Positions 35,603 to 47,031 of a stretch of DNA of 64,000 bases are shown here, piece by piece. The notes below the pieces were generated by a model. That model was given only the letters and a program-made list of their open reading frames with translations, was not told where the DNA came from and searched no databases. The stretch is from positions 13,158,602 through 13,222,601 of the forward strand of contig OZ020257.1 in the NCBI GenBank assembly GCA_963971285.1. Direction: 5' to 3'. Positions within the stretch are counted from its first letter, which is position 1. Each line of letters begins with the position of its first letter. Both the position numbers and the translations under genes were made by a program. This stretch comes from Astropecten irregularis. Lineage: Eukaryota > Echinodermata > Asteroidea > Paxillosida > Astropectinidae.

Positions 35603-36927
35603 AATTTCATAATACAATAGGCCTAACGATTGTCAGAAACCTCGCTTTTGTTTAGAATATCCATTGTTTGATAACAATGACATCATTTCATCATTTGGGC
35701 GATTTAAACTTTGACCAGGATATAGGCCTATAAACTTCTAAAGCACCGAGGCAAAAATTCAGTTCAGTCGTACTTTCAGCGGGGAATTTGTGATCTTTTC
35801 CCCCGTCTTATTTCAGGACATCGCCCGCTGCGTCTTCCCTTCTCCATCTTGCACGCGTCGTCAAATACCAGACGACACGTTTTCCCGCCAAAAATGACAA
35901 GCGCGCGTCACTTCATTATTTTTCCCCGTCTTCATAGGTCATTACATCAGCAGGCGCGCAACCAATTTCATAATTTGTGTCGAGTTGCACACTATGCACA
36001 GACAATAATGTGTATTTGAGCACGAGCTGTATATAATTAGATAAGCAGAATTCAGCCGACAACCAGCTAAAACCAATTGGCCTATATATAAACACGTACC
36101 AAACAGTGTTTTATTGAATGTGGTCACCAGTCTTGCAAAAATATGCAAAACTGGTTTTGCGCTCATTTTTTCTGTGCCTTGTGAAATTAGCCGTATACAG
36201 CTATACGGTTATTGGACCGTGATTGGACGAGAGCTGTCGTACACTGCGTCTCGATTAGATTTTAATTTTTGATGAAATCTCTCAGATTCATCGGGAACCA
36301 CATGATAATCTCCGGAATTGAAAAATGAAAAGTGCGAGACAAAACAAAAAACAGAAGCGGGACGGCAATCAATTTTGCCCCCGTATGATGTTCTGAAAAC
36401 ACGGCGTATAGTCTGTGCGAAAGCAGCCTGCTTCATGCCATGATAATTACCGCTTGGGCTCGTTGATTCGTGAAGGCAGATTAAATTGAAGAAAATGAAA
36501 TATTCATAAATATTTTTAATTTTTTTTTTTTTAGATTGGTTTTTTTTTTTTTTTTTTAATAGTGGAACATTATTTTGATTAAGTCGGGCCAATGTTGAAG
36601 GATGTCACTATATAACATGCAGATCGCATAAAAATAGTTGTTGTTGTTGTTGTTGTTGTTGTTGTTGCTCCTTCCGATGTGTATCGCCTTCAAAATATGC
36701 CCGTGGGGGACTAGAAAACATGTAATGACGGAAATTTAATCCGCCGACCCTTGATTTGCACGTACAGACCTTTTCATCTCAGCATGACCGTGGCCCACTG
36801 TTAAACTTCTTTGTCTTCTTCTTTTGTTGTTGTTTTGTTGGGTTTTTTTTTTTGTAAAGGATGCATCATGAAAAGACCCAAATATAAGTTTCAGAAAGAA
36901 ATACTTCGATCCAGTGCTTTATTTCCC
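35603..36927. other. Intergenic, with (GTT)n microsatellite
   Basis: A (GTT)10-type tract lies at 36637-36667 and T runs at 36520-36560. No gene is supported. Confidence 0.5.
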
Positions 36928-37180
36928 ACTGTCAACATTTTCGGCAACAATCTCGGTAACATGTTGCCCAGGTGCGTTGTTGCTGAAAGTGTTATAGTGT
37001 CAGTGTATAGTGCAAAACGAGTTGGGTAACACGTCGCAGCAACATCCCGTTAACATGTTGGTTACTTAGTGTACACGGGGCCCCAAGTCGTGCTGCCCAC
37101 GTGTGTTGCCCTAATAAACTCGGCAATATGTTAACGAAGATGTTACCGAAATTGTTGACAGTGTACACTCTGCTTTAGTG
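36928..37180 (+). mobile_element. GTGTACAC-family MITE, mid-length copy
   Basis: Begins 'cactgtcaacattttcggca', has 'catgttgcccaggtgcgttg', and ends 'ccgaaattgttgacagtgta'. About 250 bp, shorter than the 24.0-kb copy by an internal deletion. Confidence 0.75.
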
Positions 37181-37292
37181 AAGCACATAGTGAATTGTGG
37201 CTCTGAAAACAACCAGAGGTGTAGCTAAATGTGTCTGCATCCTTGTGTACAGTGCCTGTTCGATATAAAACTTATGCTGTGGCTGTTTGCAG

Positions 37293-37386
37293 AAGAACTC
37301 TGAAGTCGAAAAAGCGTACAGACTTCGAATACTCGCTCGCCGTACATCAGCCCGCCATTTTGCTGTTACAGACCTACCTGTGCAAG
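37293..37386 (+). CDS. Candidate internal exon, product unknown
   Basis: 94 bases bounded by a good acceptor (CTGTGGCTGTTTGCAG|) and a good donor (TGCAAG|GTAAGA). Two frames are open; one reads RTLKSKKRTDFEYSLAVHQP then AILLLQTYLCK. The block is more GC-rich than its flanks and lies about 110 bp past a MITE. No partner exon or family was recognised. A TATA-like GATATAAAA also precedes it, so a promoter artefact is possible. Confidence 0.25.
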
Positions 37387-37719
37387 GTAAGACGCGTTAT
37401 GAAATTTCTCCATTCAATTCATCAGATGTCGACATGTCATAGACCATGCCTGAAAACAAGGTCAGTCTTAATGAACATTGAATGTTGTTGTTTTTTTCAA
37501 ACAAAATTAGTTTTTGATTCCATGAAGATTTTGGCCTTTATGTCAATCAATTATTTAAAGGAAAATAACCAAAGGCATGTGTAGTAATTATTTGTGAGGT
37601 TTGCATGCAGCACGAAAAACATGACTTTAATTCATCATCCACATTTTGTTTGTGTCACTGGACAACTCTCCGGGCGATGTCATGCGAATTCAGACGACGA
37701 ATCAAATTACAAAAGTTTA

Positions 37720-38727
<1,008 letters not shown>

Positions 38728-39075
38728 TACATGTAGAATAAAAATATTTTTTCACCATAAAAAACATCGACCTCGCCACAAAATATCGTTGAAATTAAAC
38801 ACAGGAAAATCGTCTACTTGGGTGGAAAAAACAGTGTTTATCGAGAACAATGTAATTATTGATCAATAATTACGTGTGCTTGTTTACGTTATTATGACGT
38901 AGGCCTACTGTGTGTAATCATTACATTTACAGTATAATTATAGTTTCATTGTATACAACGCATAATATGTGTTTACCTTTTTGTTTTCGCTTTTTGTATT
39001 GTTGTGTTTCGTTGGGTGTTTGTTTTTTTATGGGGGAGCTTGATTTTGGTTTTCTTTTTCAAACTTCTGGCTGCT

Positions 39076-39371
39076 CAGGCGCGGTTCTACGGGGGGCTAG
39101 AGGGCCTGTAGCCCCCCAAAATTTATGTCTAGCCCCCCAAAAAAAATGCAAGTGAAAAAAAAAATTCTTGAAAATACTGGATTTGTTCAGTTATTAAGCG
39201 CCAATTACATAAAAACGCGTTGTGTGGGCTATAATGTGCATGTTTTTCGACCCATAATAAGACATAGCAGAAGCGAGTGTTAGAAGAACTTAAAATATTG
39301 GGTCTTCTAGCCCCCCAAAAAAATAATGGCTCTTCTAGCCCCAAAAAAATTTGACTCTAGAACCGCGCCTG
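39076..39371. mobile_element. hAT-like MITE (CAGGCGCGGTTCTA), second copy
   Basis: Opposite orientation to 27488-27813, with ends 'caggcgcggttcta' and 'tctagaaccgcgcctg', shared 'ctagccccccaaaa' and 'ataagacatagcagaagcga'. TGGCTGCT before and AGGCTGCT shortly after may be an 8-bp duplication. Confidence 0.8.
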
Positions 39372-39445
39372 GCAGGCTGCTTGTAGCTTTTAAGGTTGGG
39401 GTTACTTCATACTGCACACAATGGTCATTTCCGGACAATAATATT

Positions 39446-39781
39446 GTGGTATCGTACTTCGGTAGCATACCGAAACATAACTTTTCACAGATTTACCTAT
39501 AACTTACAGGGTATAAAGATTGTGATGGTACAAACATATAGCGTTTAATTTTGTTCGCCTCAGTGAAATGCTGTATTTATCAAGAAAAGAGTAAAATTAC
39601 CAAAAACAATTTTGATCTTTTAAAGATAAAAAGCAGTGAACAGATTTTTAAAATACTGTTGGCGTTTTTGACTGTTTTCTCAAATGCGCACCGTATGGGA
39701 CTGACTATTACTGTGTCTGTCTTGATATTTTTGCCAATGAATATGCATTTCTTTAACAAAAACGAAAGTATGATATTACCT
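39446..39781 (+). mobile_element. TTAA-1 MITE, forward copy, left tip decayed
   Basis: Left 'tggtatcgtacttcggtagc'; centre 'tgatcttttaaagataaa'; right end 'gtatgatattacct' plus TTAA. Confidence 0.8.
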
Positions 39782-41700
39782 TTAACATGTTTGAATATAG
39801 GCCTATAATAATTTTCTTATTTTCTAATTGCTACAGCCCTGTAATTGATTTATCATTTGTATTATGTATTTCCCAATAATCTGTGTATATGAGTTTATAT
39901 ACATAAATAATGTCCATTTCTGTTCATCTCTCAGCATATGTAGCACAATTGATGATTGTGTTTTATATACAGATAAATATCTATTATACATAGGCCTATA
40001 CCCTTCATTTCATTAATATTAACAGTTTCGTAATTCATTTTGATAAAAGATATCATTTCCCCATAATAAATTCAGCTTAAAAACGAACAACAACAAGTGA
40101 TCATGCCCAACGGAATAAGACAAGACTGAACGTCTGGCAGAATTAAATCGTATAATCTGTCAACACAGCTCTCATTTCATGCCCAAACGGGTGAGAAAGA
40201 CCAGGGGGGAACTAGAGGGAGGGTGGGGGATGCAAAAAAAAGATAAATAAATAAAGTGAAATGTTTTTATGATGGCCGGGAATCTCATGTCCCTAGTGTA
40301 CGGTTGAGGCGGCTGCGAGCCCCGTCAACGCCGTATCATTCGGACTTTTCACGGGTAACAGGAAACCGCCGCGCGCGCTCCATCCATATCGTTCCGAGTG
40401 TGTTTTTTTTGTGTATTGTATATAACCCCTAATATAACCCAAACTACAGCTTCATCACTTGGAGAGAAAAAAATTATTAGGCATCGCATTAATTGCTTTA
40501 TCTGGGTGATGAATGCGTTACGCACTGCACAAGTGCAAGTCCAACTTGATTGGAAAAAAAAATCATTAAAACAAGCTTCGGATTGGAGAATGAATCTGGC
40601 TTGTAGTTTGTGATTGGAGAAAGGAGTTGGGGGAGGGGGAAATATAGCTTTTATGGGCCCGTTGAATTAAATTCGTATATATACCTCGACGACAAAACAA
40701 TTCCAGCAATTGACTTTATACGGGATTGATGGCATATACGAGTCGCCATCACACACACACACACACACCAACTTAAAAAACGGGGGGCTTAAAAAACACA
40801 TCTAAACTAATCAAAACTAATGAACACTAAATTCATGTCTTCTGCTGACTCTGATCTGTCCCAAATTCAATCACCCCGGCCTGAAGATTGAAGATTCACC
40901 GATCCCTCGGGGGAAACTGGAGTCAACTTGGGAAGCTTAATAGAAGGGAGGTGGTTTAATACGAGAATCGAGAGCGCCGAGCGGCGAGAAGTGAGTGGCT
41001 CTAGCCTTTAAGTTCGGGGGGAGCTATAGACTGAGAGGGGGAGCTCTGCTGGGAATGGGAAGATGATGATACAATTACAGATAATGGAAGCTGTTAAAAG
41101 GCTCCCCCTTCTTCCTCTTTCTTCTTTTTCTCTCTCGAGTTGGCTCTTAAGCGACCCATAAGCTCTGCCAGTTGCTGCTATAGCTTGCTGCCGACTTGTC
41201 AAACCCATTGAAAATGAATCAGAGTGTCTGTGTCGGTTTATATAACCAGCCCATCAGAGTAACCAGTGCCGACTGATGGCCGCATCATACCGGTTATCAA
41301 GCCGACTCGCCTCGGTCATTACGGGACCGGCGGTCAAACATCCTATCATCCCTTTCAATAAAACGGGGACTGGTGCTGTCTTTTGTGATAAGACAAGTTT
41401 AGACAAGAGGTCAAATATCCATTGGCATAAAAATGGGAATAGTTTTGAATGCTGAGGTATTATTTTGGTATAAGGAAAGATCGTTTATGATGTTCAACCG
41501 TTCTTTCTGGAGGATGATTTGGAACACTATTGCTTGGGTATAAAGACATGATTCTGTTCAATATACCATCAGAAATGGAAGAGGCAAGGTATAGTGAACG
41601 CGAAGAAGCTACCGGTACCCACTGCTTAATGGAATAGTACCCAGACAATTTTGTAGCTTTGCTATAGATCTGGTATATAGATAATTGGTATAGATCTCTC
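39782..41700. other. Intergenic sequence
   Basis: A (CA)n microsatellite lies at about 40748-40769. The GC-rich patches at 40280-40390 and 40870-41060 show no exon. Nothing else is supported. Confidence 0.4.
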
Positions 41701-41742
41701 CTGATGATGACTAGAGCAGGCTAGTGGAAACGTTGAGACCTT
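41694..41742 (+). ncRNA. Hammerhead-ribozyme-like motif
   Basis: CTGATGA (41701-41707), then a stem ACTAG / CTAGT with loop AGCAGG, then GGAAACGTTGAGACC. The order matches the hammerhead core (CUGANGA, helix II, GAAA). GAUCUC before the core can pair mostly with GAGACC after it as helix I. Helix III would be the minimal AC/GU. Such minimal forms are known from Penelope-like retroelements. There is a one-base bulge in helix II, so activity is doubtful. Confidence 0.3.
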
Positions 41743-41865
41743 ATAACGAGAAGTGCGAAAGTACGAATGATTCTTACATGTTTCCGCAATCCAATCCACA
41801 GGGGTTCTCTCATACGAGATTCAATTTTAGAATGACGACTCTTGTAACTCATAATTTCTGGAGCG

Positions 41866-42010
41866 GGAATCGAACCGGCGACCTCTTGAATACTGTACGG
41901 TATTCAGGAGGTCGCCGGTTCGAATCCCAGTAAATTTTTCTTTGTTCACCTTTCAATGACTTTAAAAGATTCAGTCAGTTTCCCTCTAGGTTGTTTGATG
42001 ATTAAATTTT
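41866..42010 (+). repeat. tRNA-like SINE segment with palindromic T-arm
   Basis: 'gtcgccggttcgaatccc' carries a B-box (GGTTCGAATCC), and its mirror 'gggaatcgaaccggcgac' lies about 30 bp upstream, making a palindrome around 'gaatactgtacggtattc'. The trailing 'agtaaatttttctttgttca' to 'tcagtttccct' matches the minus strand of 56586-56690, so it is a dispersed element and not a tRNA gene. Confidence 0.6.
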
Positions 42011-42126
42011 CATACGTTGGTTATTACACCGTCAGGCCGGACGATACCGGACTCGAGACCCGTCTCGAGACCGTTTTGGCTGGAAGTTGGACTCGGACTC
42101 GAACTCGGAGGTTCATGACTCGGACT

Positions 42127-42355
42127 TGGGGCCTTTTCGAAACGGAAGACTCAGACTCAGGCTCAGACTCGGGCTCAGTCATCCATTAAGCTGAAAATAT
42201 AGATTGCGGTTTTTCATTGGATTTGAATCTACTTCCGAACCGCAGCCAAAAGCATCTATTTTGATATACCCTTTATTTAAGAATGAATTCACGAAATATA
42301 GCTGGAGCCGGAGAGCTGACGTATGAGAGCCTGAGCCTCCGTTTCGAAAAAGCCC
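42127..42355. mobile_element. hAT-like hexamer MITE
   Basis: Inverted ends 'ggggccttttcgaaacgga' and 'tccgtttcgaaaaagccc' with interior 'agctgaaaatatagattgcg' and 'cttccgaaccgcagccaaaa'. TCGGACT occurs on both sides and may be the target duplication. The left flank is itself a (GACTCG)-type hexamer run. Confidence 0.8.
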
Positions 42356-42660
42356 TCGGACTCGGACTCGTGCATGCAGCACTTGGACGGTGTCCCTGTT
42401 GCATCAGCCTGACTCTCACCTTTCCTTAACCTTCCTTAACCTTGATGGTACGCATTTGCTGTCTTTCAAATGAGAATGACGTCAACAGGAAGATGCACAG
42501 CCACACTCATTCTAATTAATTTAAAAGTCACAGTAAAGGATAATGGATAACACGAGGTCACTGATGTAAAAAGGGACACCGTAGAAAATCGTGTCCCAAG
42601 TTTCTGGAAGTACCCGTTTTCAAATGCCATTCGGGCGAGGGTGGGGTCCTATTGGACATC

Positions 42661-42876
42661 AGGGGCCAATTTCATAGAGCTGCTTAGCACAAAAATTCGC
42701 TAAGCATGACATTTCTGTCTTAATAAAAAAAACCAATGTCCACGTGTTGTGTATCACTTGCAATTGTTCTTTGACTGTTGTTCGATGACCATGAATATCA
42801 AATCGAATTTTCAGTGTTAGTTTGTTTTATTGGGCGATCCATTTTTGTGCTAAGCAATGTTTTGTGCTAGCACATA
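42661..42876. repeat. CAATTTCATAGAG-ended repeat
   Basis: 'ggggccaatttcatagagct' at the left and 'tgctaagcaatgttttgtgc' at the right; the interior is diverged from the 5.3-5.9-kb tandem pair ('ttcgatgaccatgaatatc'). Confidence 0.65.
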
Positions 42877-43824
42877 TGTGGGTTATATAATGCTTACATT
42901 ATGGGGTGAATATTTAAAATACGGTGTCCCACATTTTCAGCTTTTAAACTGACAGTATGTTTATTTGTATAATTTGTGAATTATAAATTAAACGACCATA
43001 AGTTGTATATATAAACAATATTCCTTAGTTCAGCACTGTCCACTTTCTCTCACAGATTTTCTCACTGATTTCACTTTCCATATCATGTTCTCAGAAAAAG
43101 GTTTTTTCCCCTCAAACTCCCAAACCATCATCTTACTTTCCCTCAGACTAATAAACAATCATTTTCTAAACATCGTATTACGTGCAAGAAGTACTCAGTA
43201 TATACATCCCATTCCACTGACAGCAAGCCGTCATCGCGATGAATTATATCATCTGGTTCTCCATTTGTGGGTAACATTATATCATTTAATACACAGTCAA
43301 CTCTCAATCTCCGCAAGCAAGGTACAAAAAAAAACACTCTCGAGCGTGATTAGCTCTACCTTTCACCGGGGGGAAAGAGTTGTGTTACACCGGCCAGTGC
43401 CAGCCAGCGCGCCCGCTGAAATTTACCGCCGACAGCCGCTAAAGTGACGCTCGCCAAACAAAGCATATTAATAATTCGAATGCATGGAATATATACTTAA
43501 AATGAAATAACGACCGTGAACTTCATATAAACTCGAGGATAATTATGCCTTTCGTTTCTATTACAAAACTGTCCATTAAGTTGATTGTGTACTTTTTTAT
43601 GGGTGGGACCTGTCATGCACGTGAAGTTTATTGCCTTGATGCTCGTCTTGTTTTTGTTGTTGATAGTTTTGCAATGAAAAAAAAAAAGAAGAAGAAAAAA
43701 TCCAAACATTTTTCTTCTTATTTCGTCTCTTATTTTCATCTTGAATCCAATTTGCATTAAGTGAATATGGAATTGGTCCGTGCACTATTAAACGACATTT
43801 TAATGGCCTAATGTAATATAAACT
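42877..43824. other. AT-rich intergenic sequence
   Basis: No supported gene. The open frames at 43085-43447 lack coding character. Confidence 0.4.
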
Positions 43825-44336
43825 CTTCAAATAAAGTTCTGCAACTCAAGTTTGAGGGATAATATCTTTTTTGTTACTGATCTATGAACATTGAAACTGG
43901 TATCATTGGAAAGCTTCATTGTTCCTCTTTACAATGATGTGCCATCTGTTGTGATTATGTAATCATGGAATGTGCATTTCTCCTGAATATAGGGCAAAGT
44001 CAGAAGTGAAATGTTGCAAAATGCAAATGAGAATACACCATGTTTGGACTGTGCTTTCACGCATCAGCGCATCAACACCATTCATCAAACTCAGTCCATC
44101 CTCGAAACGACTGGGAATTCACAACTGAAAACAACGAATATTATTTTGCAACATTTAATTTTTGACATTGCTGCATATTTATCAGGACGGTACATTCCAC
44201 GATTAAATTAGCATAACAAATGACACATCATTGTAAAGAAGATTAATCACGCTTTCCAATGATACCAGTTTCACCGTTCATAGATCAGTTACAAAAAAGA
44301 TCCCTCAAACGTGAGTTGCAGAACTTTGTTTGAGGA
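43825..44336. mobile_element. MITE with long (~170-bp) inverted ends
   Basis: 'aaagttctgcaactcaagtt' at the left and 'acgtgagttgcagaacttt' at the right begin inverted arms that extend through 'ctgatctatgaac' and 'ggtatcattggaaagc' to about 170 bp. The unpaired centre is about 170 bp and encodes nothing recognisable. The arms differ at many sites, so the insertion is old. Confidence 0.8.
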
Positions 44337-44443
44337 ATTTAGTTTCCATTCTAAGGTTTACAGAAACATGTAGGTTTCTTGTTCGCATGCTTGCTCGCAT
44401 AGGCATACTTCCCCCTTTTTTTGCAACACCCAACCAGACTTAA

Positions 44444-44815
44444 AGGTAATATCATACTTTGGTTTTTGTCAAGGGGATGCAGATTCATGGGCAAAAATAT
44501 CAAGAAAGATACAGTCACAGTCATTTGTGAAATTCCCAATCCCATACAGTACCCACTTTTTGAGAAAACAGTGAAAAATGCCTATGTACGCCCAAACATT
44601 TTAAAATGTTTTCACATGATGTTTGATCTTCCGCAGATCAAAATCAGTTTTGTCAAAAGTGGTTTTACTCGTAAGTTCTGGATGAATACATCATTTCAGG
44701 CAGAAACATCTTAACAGTATGTTTCTACCATCGTCATCTTTATACCCTGTAAGTTTTTAGGTAAATCTGTCAGGATTTCTGTTCGGTAGGCTACCAAAGT
44801 ATGCCATATTACATG
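44444..44815 (-). mobile_element. TTAA-1 MITE, reverse copy
   Basis: TTAA then 'aggtaatatcatactttgg'. The right tip is eroded ('aaagtatgccatattacatg'). It sits about 20 bp from the next copy in head-to-head array. Confidence 0.8.
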
Positions 44816-44836
44816 TGCCTTGAACTTAATTCTTAA

Positions 44837-45193
44837 AGCTAGTATCATACTTTGGTAAGAAACCAAAACAGAAGTGTTCACAGATTTACCTATAACTTAC
44901 AGGGTATGAAGATGGTGGTGGTAGAAACATACCGTTACAATGTTTCCACCTGAAATGGTGTATTTATCCAGAAATTAGTAAAACAATGACAGAAAATCTT
45001 GTTGATCTTTTAAAAGATCAAAACTAAAAGAGAAAAGACTTAAGAAATACTGTGACAGTTTTTCACTGTTTTCTCAAAAAGTAGGCACCGTATGGGACTG
45101 AAATTTTCACAGATGACTGTTACTGTATCTGCCTTGATATTTTTGTCCATGAATCTGTATTTCTTTGATAAAAACCAAAGTATGATACTCCCT
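44837..45193 (+). mobile_element. TTAA-1 MITE, full forward copy
   Basis: TTAA, 'agctagtatcatactttgg', centre 'gatcttttaaaagatc', end 'gtatgatactccct', TTAA. One of the best-preserved copies. Confidence 0.85.
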
Positions 45194-45560
45194 TTAATAT
45201 TATGTATCACAGAATTCATTTTCCATTACTCGTTTTAGAAAAACTCGTTTTTCTAAAATGCATCTATAGCACATGGACAATGGAAGTCCATTTTGATGAG
45301 TCACAATCAGTGGCTTTGTTTGGCCAATTTATCAAAATTTTAAACCACATGGTAATTCATAAAATTTGCATTATTATTTCTCTTATTTTCATTAATCTGG
45401 GTTTCGTCAATAAATTAATCAGAATAATGTTGTGTCGGCGGGTGATTAATGAATCTGAAGTTTTCTGGTGAAACGCGATGAATATTTCATTTGAAATTGG
45501 GAAAACAGCGTGGCTGAGAGTGGACATTTTTCTTTGTTTTGACTTTCCAGAAAGGCATCG

Positions 45561-46076
45561 TTTGTTAAGCACACAAATTTGCTTAAAGGTTATATCATAC
45601 TTTGGTTTTTATCAAAGAAATACAGATTCATGGGCAGTCCCATAGGTTGCCCACTTTTTGAGAAAACAGTGAAAAACAGCCACAGTATTTCTTAAGTCTT
45701 TTCTCTTTTATTTTTGATCTTTTAAAAGATCAAACAGATTTTCGACCGGTCGTTGTTCCTCTAATTTCTGGATAAAAACACCATTTCAGGCGGAACAATT
45801 TTAACGGTATGTGTCTATCACCACCATCTTGATACCCTGTAAGTTATACATGAATCTGTGAACATTTCTGTTTTGGTTTCTTATCAAAGTATGATGCTGC
45901 CTTTAAGCATGAACAGCTTTCCATGATTAAAATAGGATTACCAACCAAAAATTTCATGTGATGTTATATAATGTTTGTACTTGTACATTCGGCCATTGTT
46001 TGCTGAGCACATAACATTAACAAGGAGTTTTGGCTGGCATGTTGATTTCATTTACCAAGGTTTTTGGTGCTTAGGT
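45561..46076. mobile_element. CAATTTCATAGAG-family MITE interrupted by TTAA-1
   Basis: The outer element matches 401-625 ('aggattaccaaccaaa', 'tttgctgagca', 'aacattaacaagga', 'tttttggtgctta'). The TTAA-1 copy 45587-45902 interrupts it at TTAA, where the 401-625 copy reads 'tgcttaatcatga' without insertion. Confidence 0.8.
45587..45902 (-). mobile_element. TTAA-1 MITE nested in another MITE
   Basis: AGG...CCT bounded by TTAA on both sides; the empty-site allele family shows TTAA once. Internally deleted by about 45 bp after 'attcatgggcagtccca'. Confidence 0.85.
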
Positions 46077-46079
46077 GCA

Positions 46080-46205
46080 AAGCCAAGTTCGTCAAAATGT
46101 CTCTATAAACCTAATCGAGCGAAAGTCTGATTCGAACCCACGACCTCCTACTTGCTGGTGCAGGTGTCAAACCAACCTTGTCACAGGGCTAGTGAGTCAC
46201 TGTAG
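46080..46205 (-). repeat. tRNA-related SINE fragment
   Basis: On the minus strand, 'gcaagtaggaggtcgtgggt' leads into a TTCGAATC B-box, preceded by an anticodon-arm-like 'cacctgcaccagcaagt'. The 5' half does not fold as an acceptor/D-arm pair and the B-box lacks its last C pair, so it is a SINE remnant and not a functional tRNA gene. Confidence 0.5.
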
Positions 46206-46716
46206 TACGAATCCCATATCGCAATTAACCAGTGCATGCAGCCCATGTTATTGCCACCGCCACGAAAAAGAAAAGAAAATCATTACAACATTAACATCTC
46301 TTTCTGTGCCAAATCACTCGAAAATTCGAGTTTATGATTTATTACCGGCAAGGCGCTCCATCGGGAAAGCTTCCCTTTCTTAAGTGGTTTTCCCTTAATT
46401 TCAACGGATAAATTAATTCGTATTCACATATCGTATACATCTATATAAAAGTCGTATATAATGACAATTTCGTTCTTCATATTACAAACGATTGAGACAT
46501 CTTAATGGATAGAATAAAAAAGATAATGCTGTAGCTTGATAATTAAATTATATGATTAAACAATGGGCTATTGTGCGATCTACACAAAAGCAAACGAAAC
46601 TGACGGCACACAGCCTATACATACGGATTTGTTTTTCGTATTGATGAACATTTTTATTTATTATTGATTAAGTTTTGATTCATACAATTCACGCTTTTGT
46701 TTTGCATGAATTGTTA

Positions 46717-47031
46717 AGGTAGTATAATACGTAAGTAGCACACCGAAACAGAAATTTTCACAGATTTGCTTATAACTTACAGGGTATAAAGATGGTGATG
46801 GCAGAAACATTCCGTTAATTTTTTACTGCCTGAAATGCAGAATTTGTCCAGAAAAGATCAAAAATCCTATGAAAAGATTTTAAAATACTGTGGGCGTTTT
46901 TCACTGTTTTCTCAAAAAGTGGGCACCGTATGAGACTGTGAATTTCAGAGATGACTGTTACCGTATCTTCCTTGATATCTGTGCCCATGAATCTGTATTT
47001 CTTTGACAAAAACCAAAGTATTTAATTGCCT
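46717..47031 (+). mobile_element. TTAA-1 MITE, forward copy with central deletion
   Basis: 'aggtagtataatacgtaagt' left tip. The central palindrome is reduced to 'agaaaagatcaaaaatcct'. The right end 'tatttaattgcct' is followed by TTAA. Confidence 0.75.

Noticed and set aside
41870-41935. tRNA gene at the GGTTCGAATCCC B-box
   Set aside because: The T-arm is mirrored as a palindrome and no 5' half with an A-box is present.
43545-43760. 71-residue plus frame near 43.6 kb
   Set aside because: Ends in poly-Lys from an A-rich tract; no coding character.
46080-46205. tRNA gene on the minus strand
   Set aside because: Only the anticodon/T-arm side resembles a tRNA; the acceptor and D arms do not pair, and the sequence continues as a dispersed repeat.
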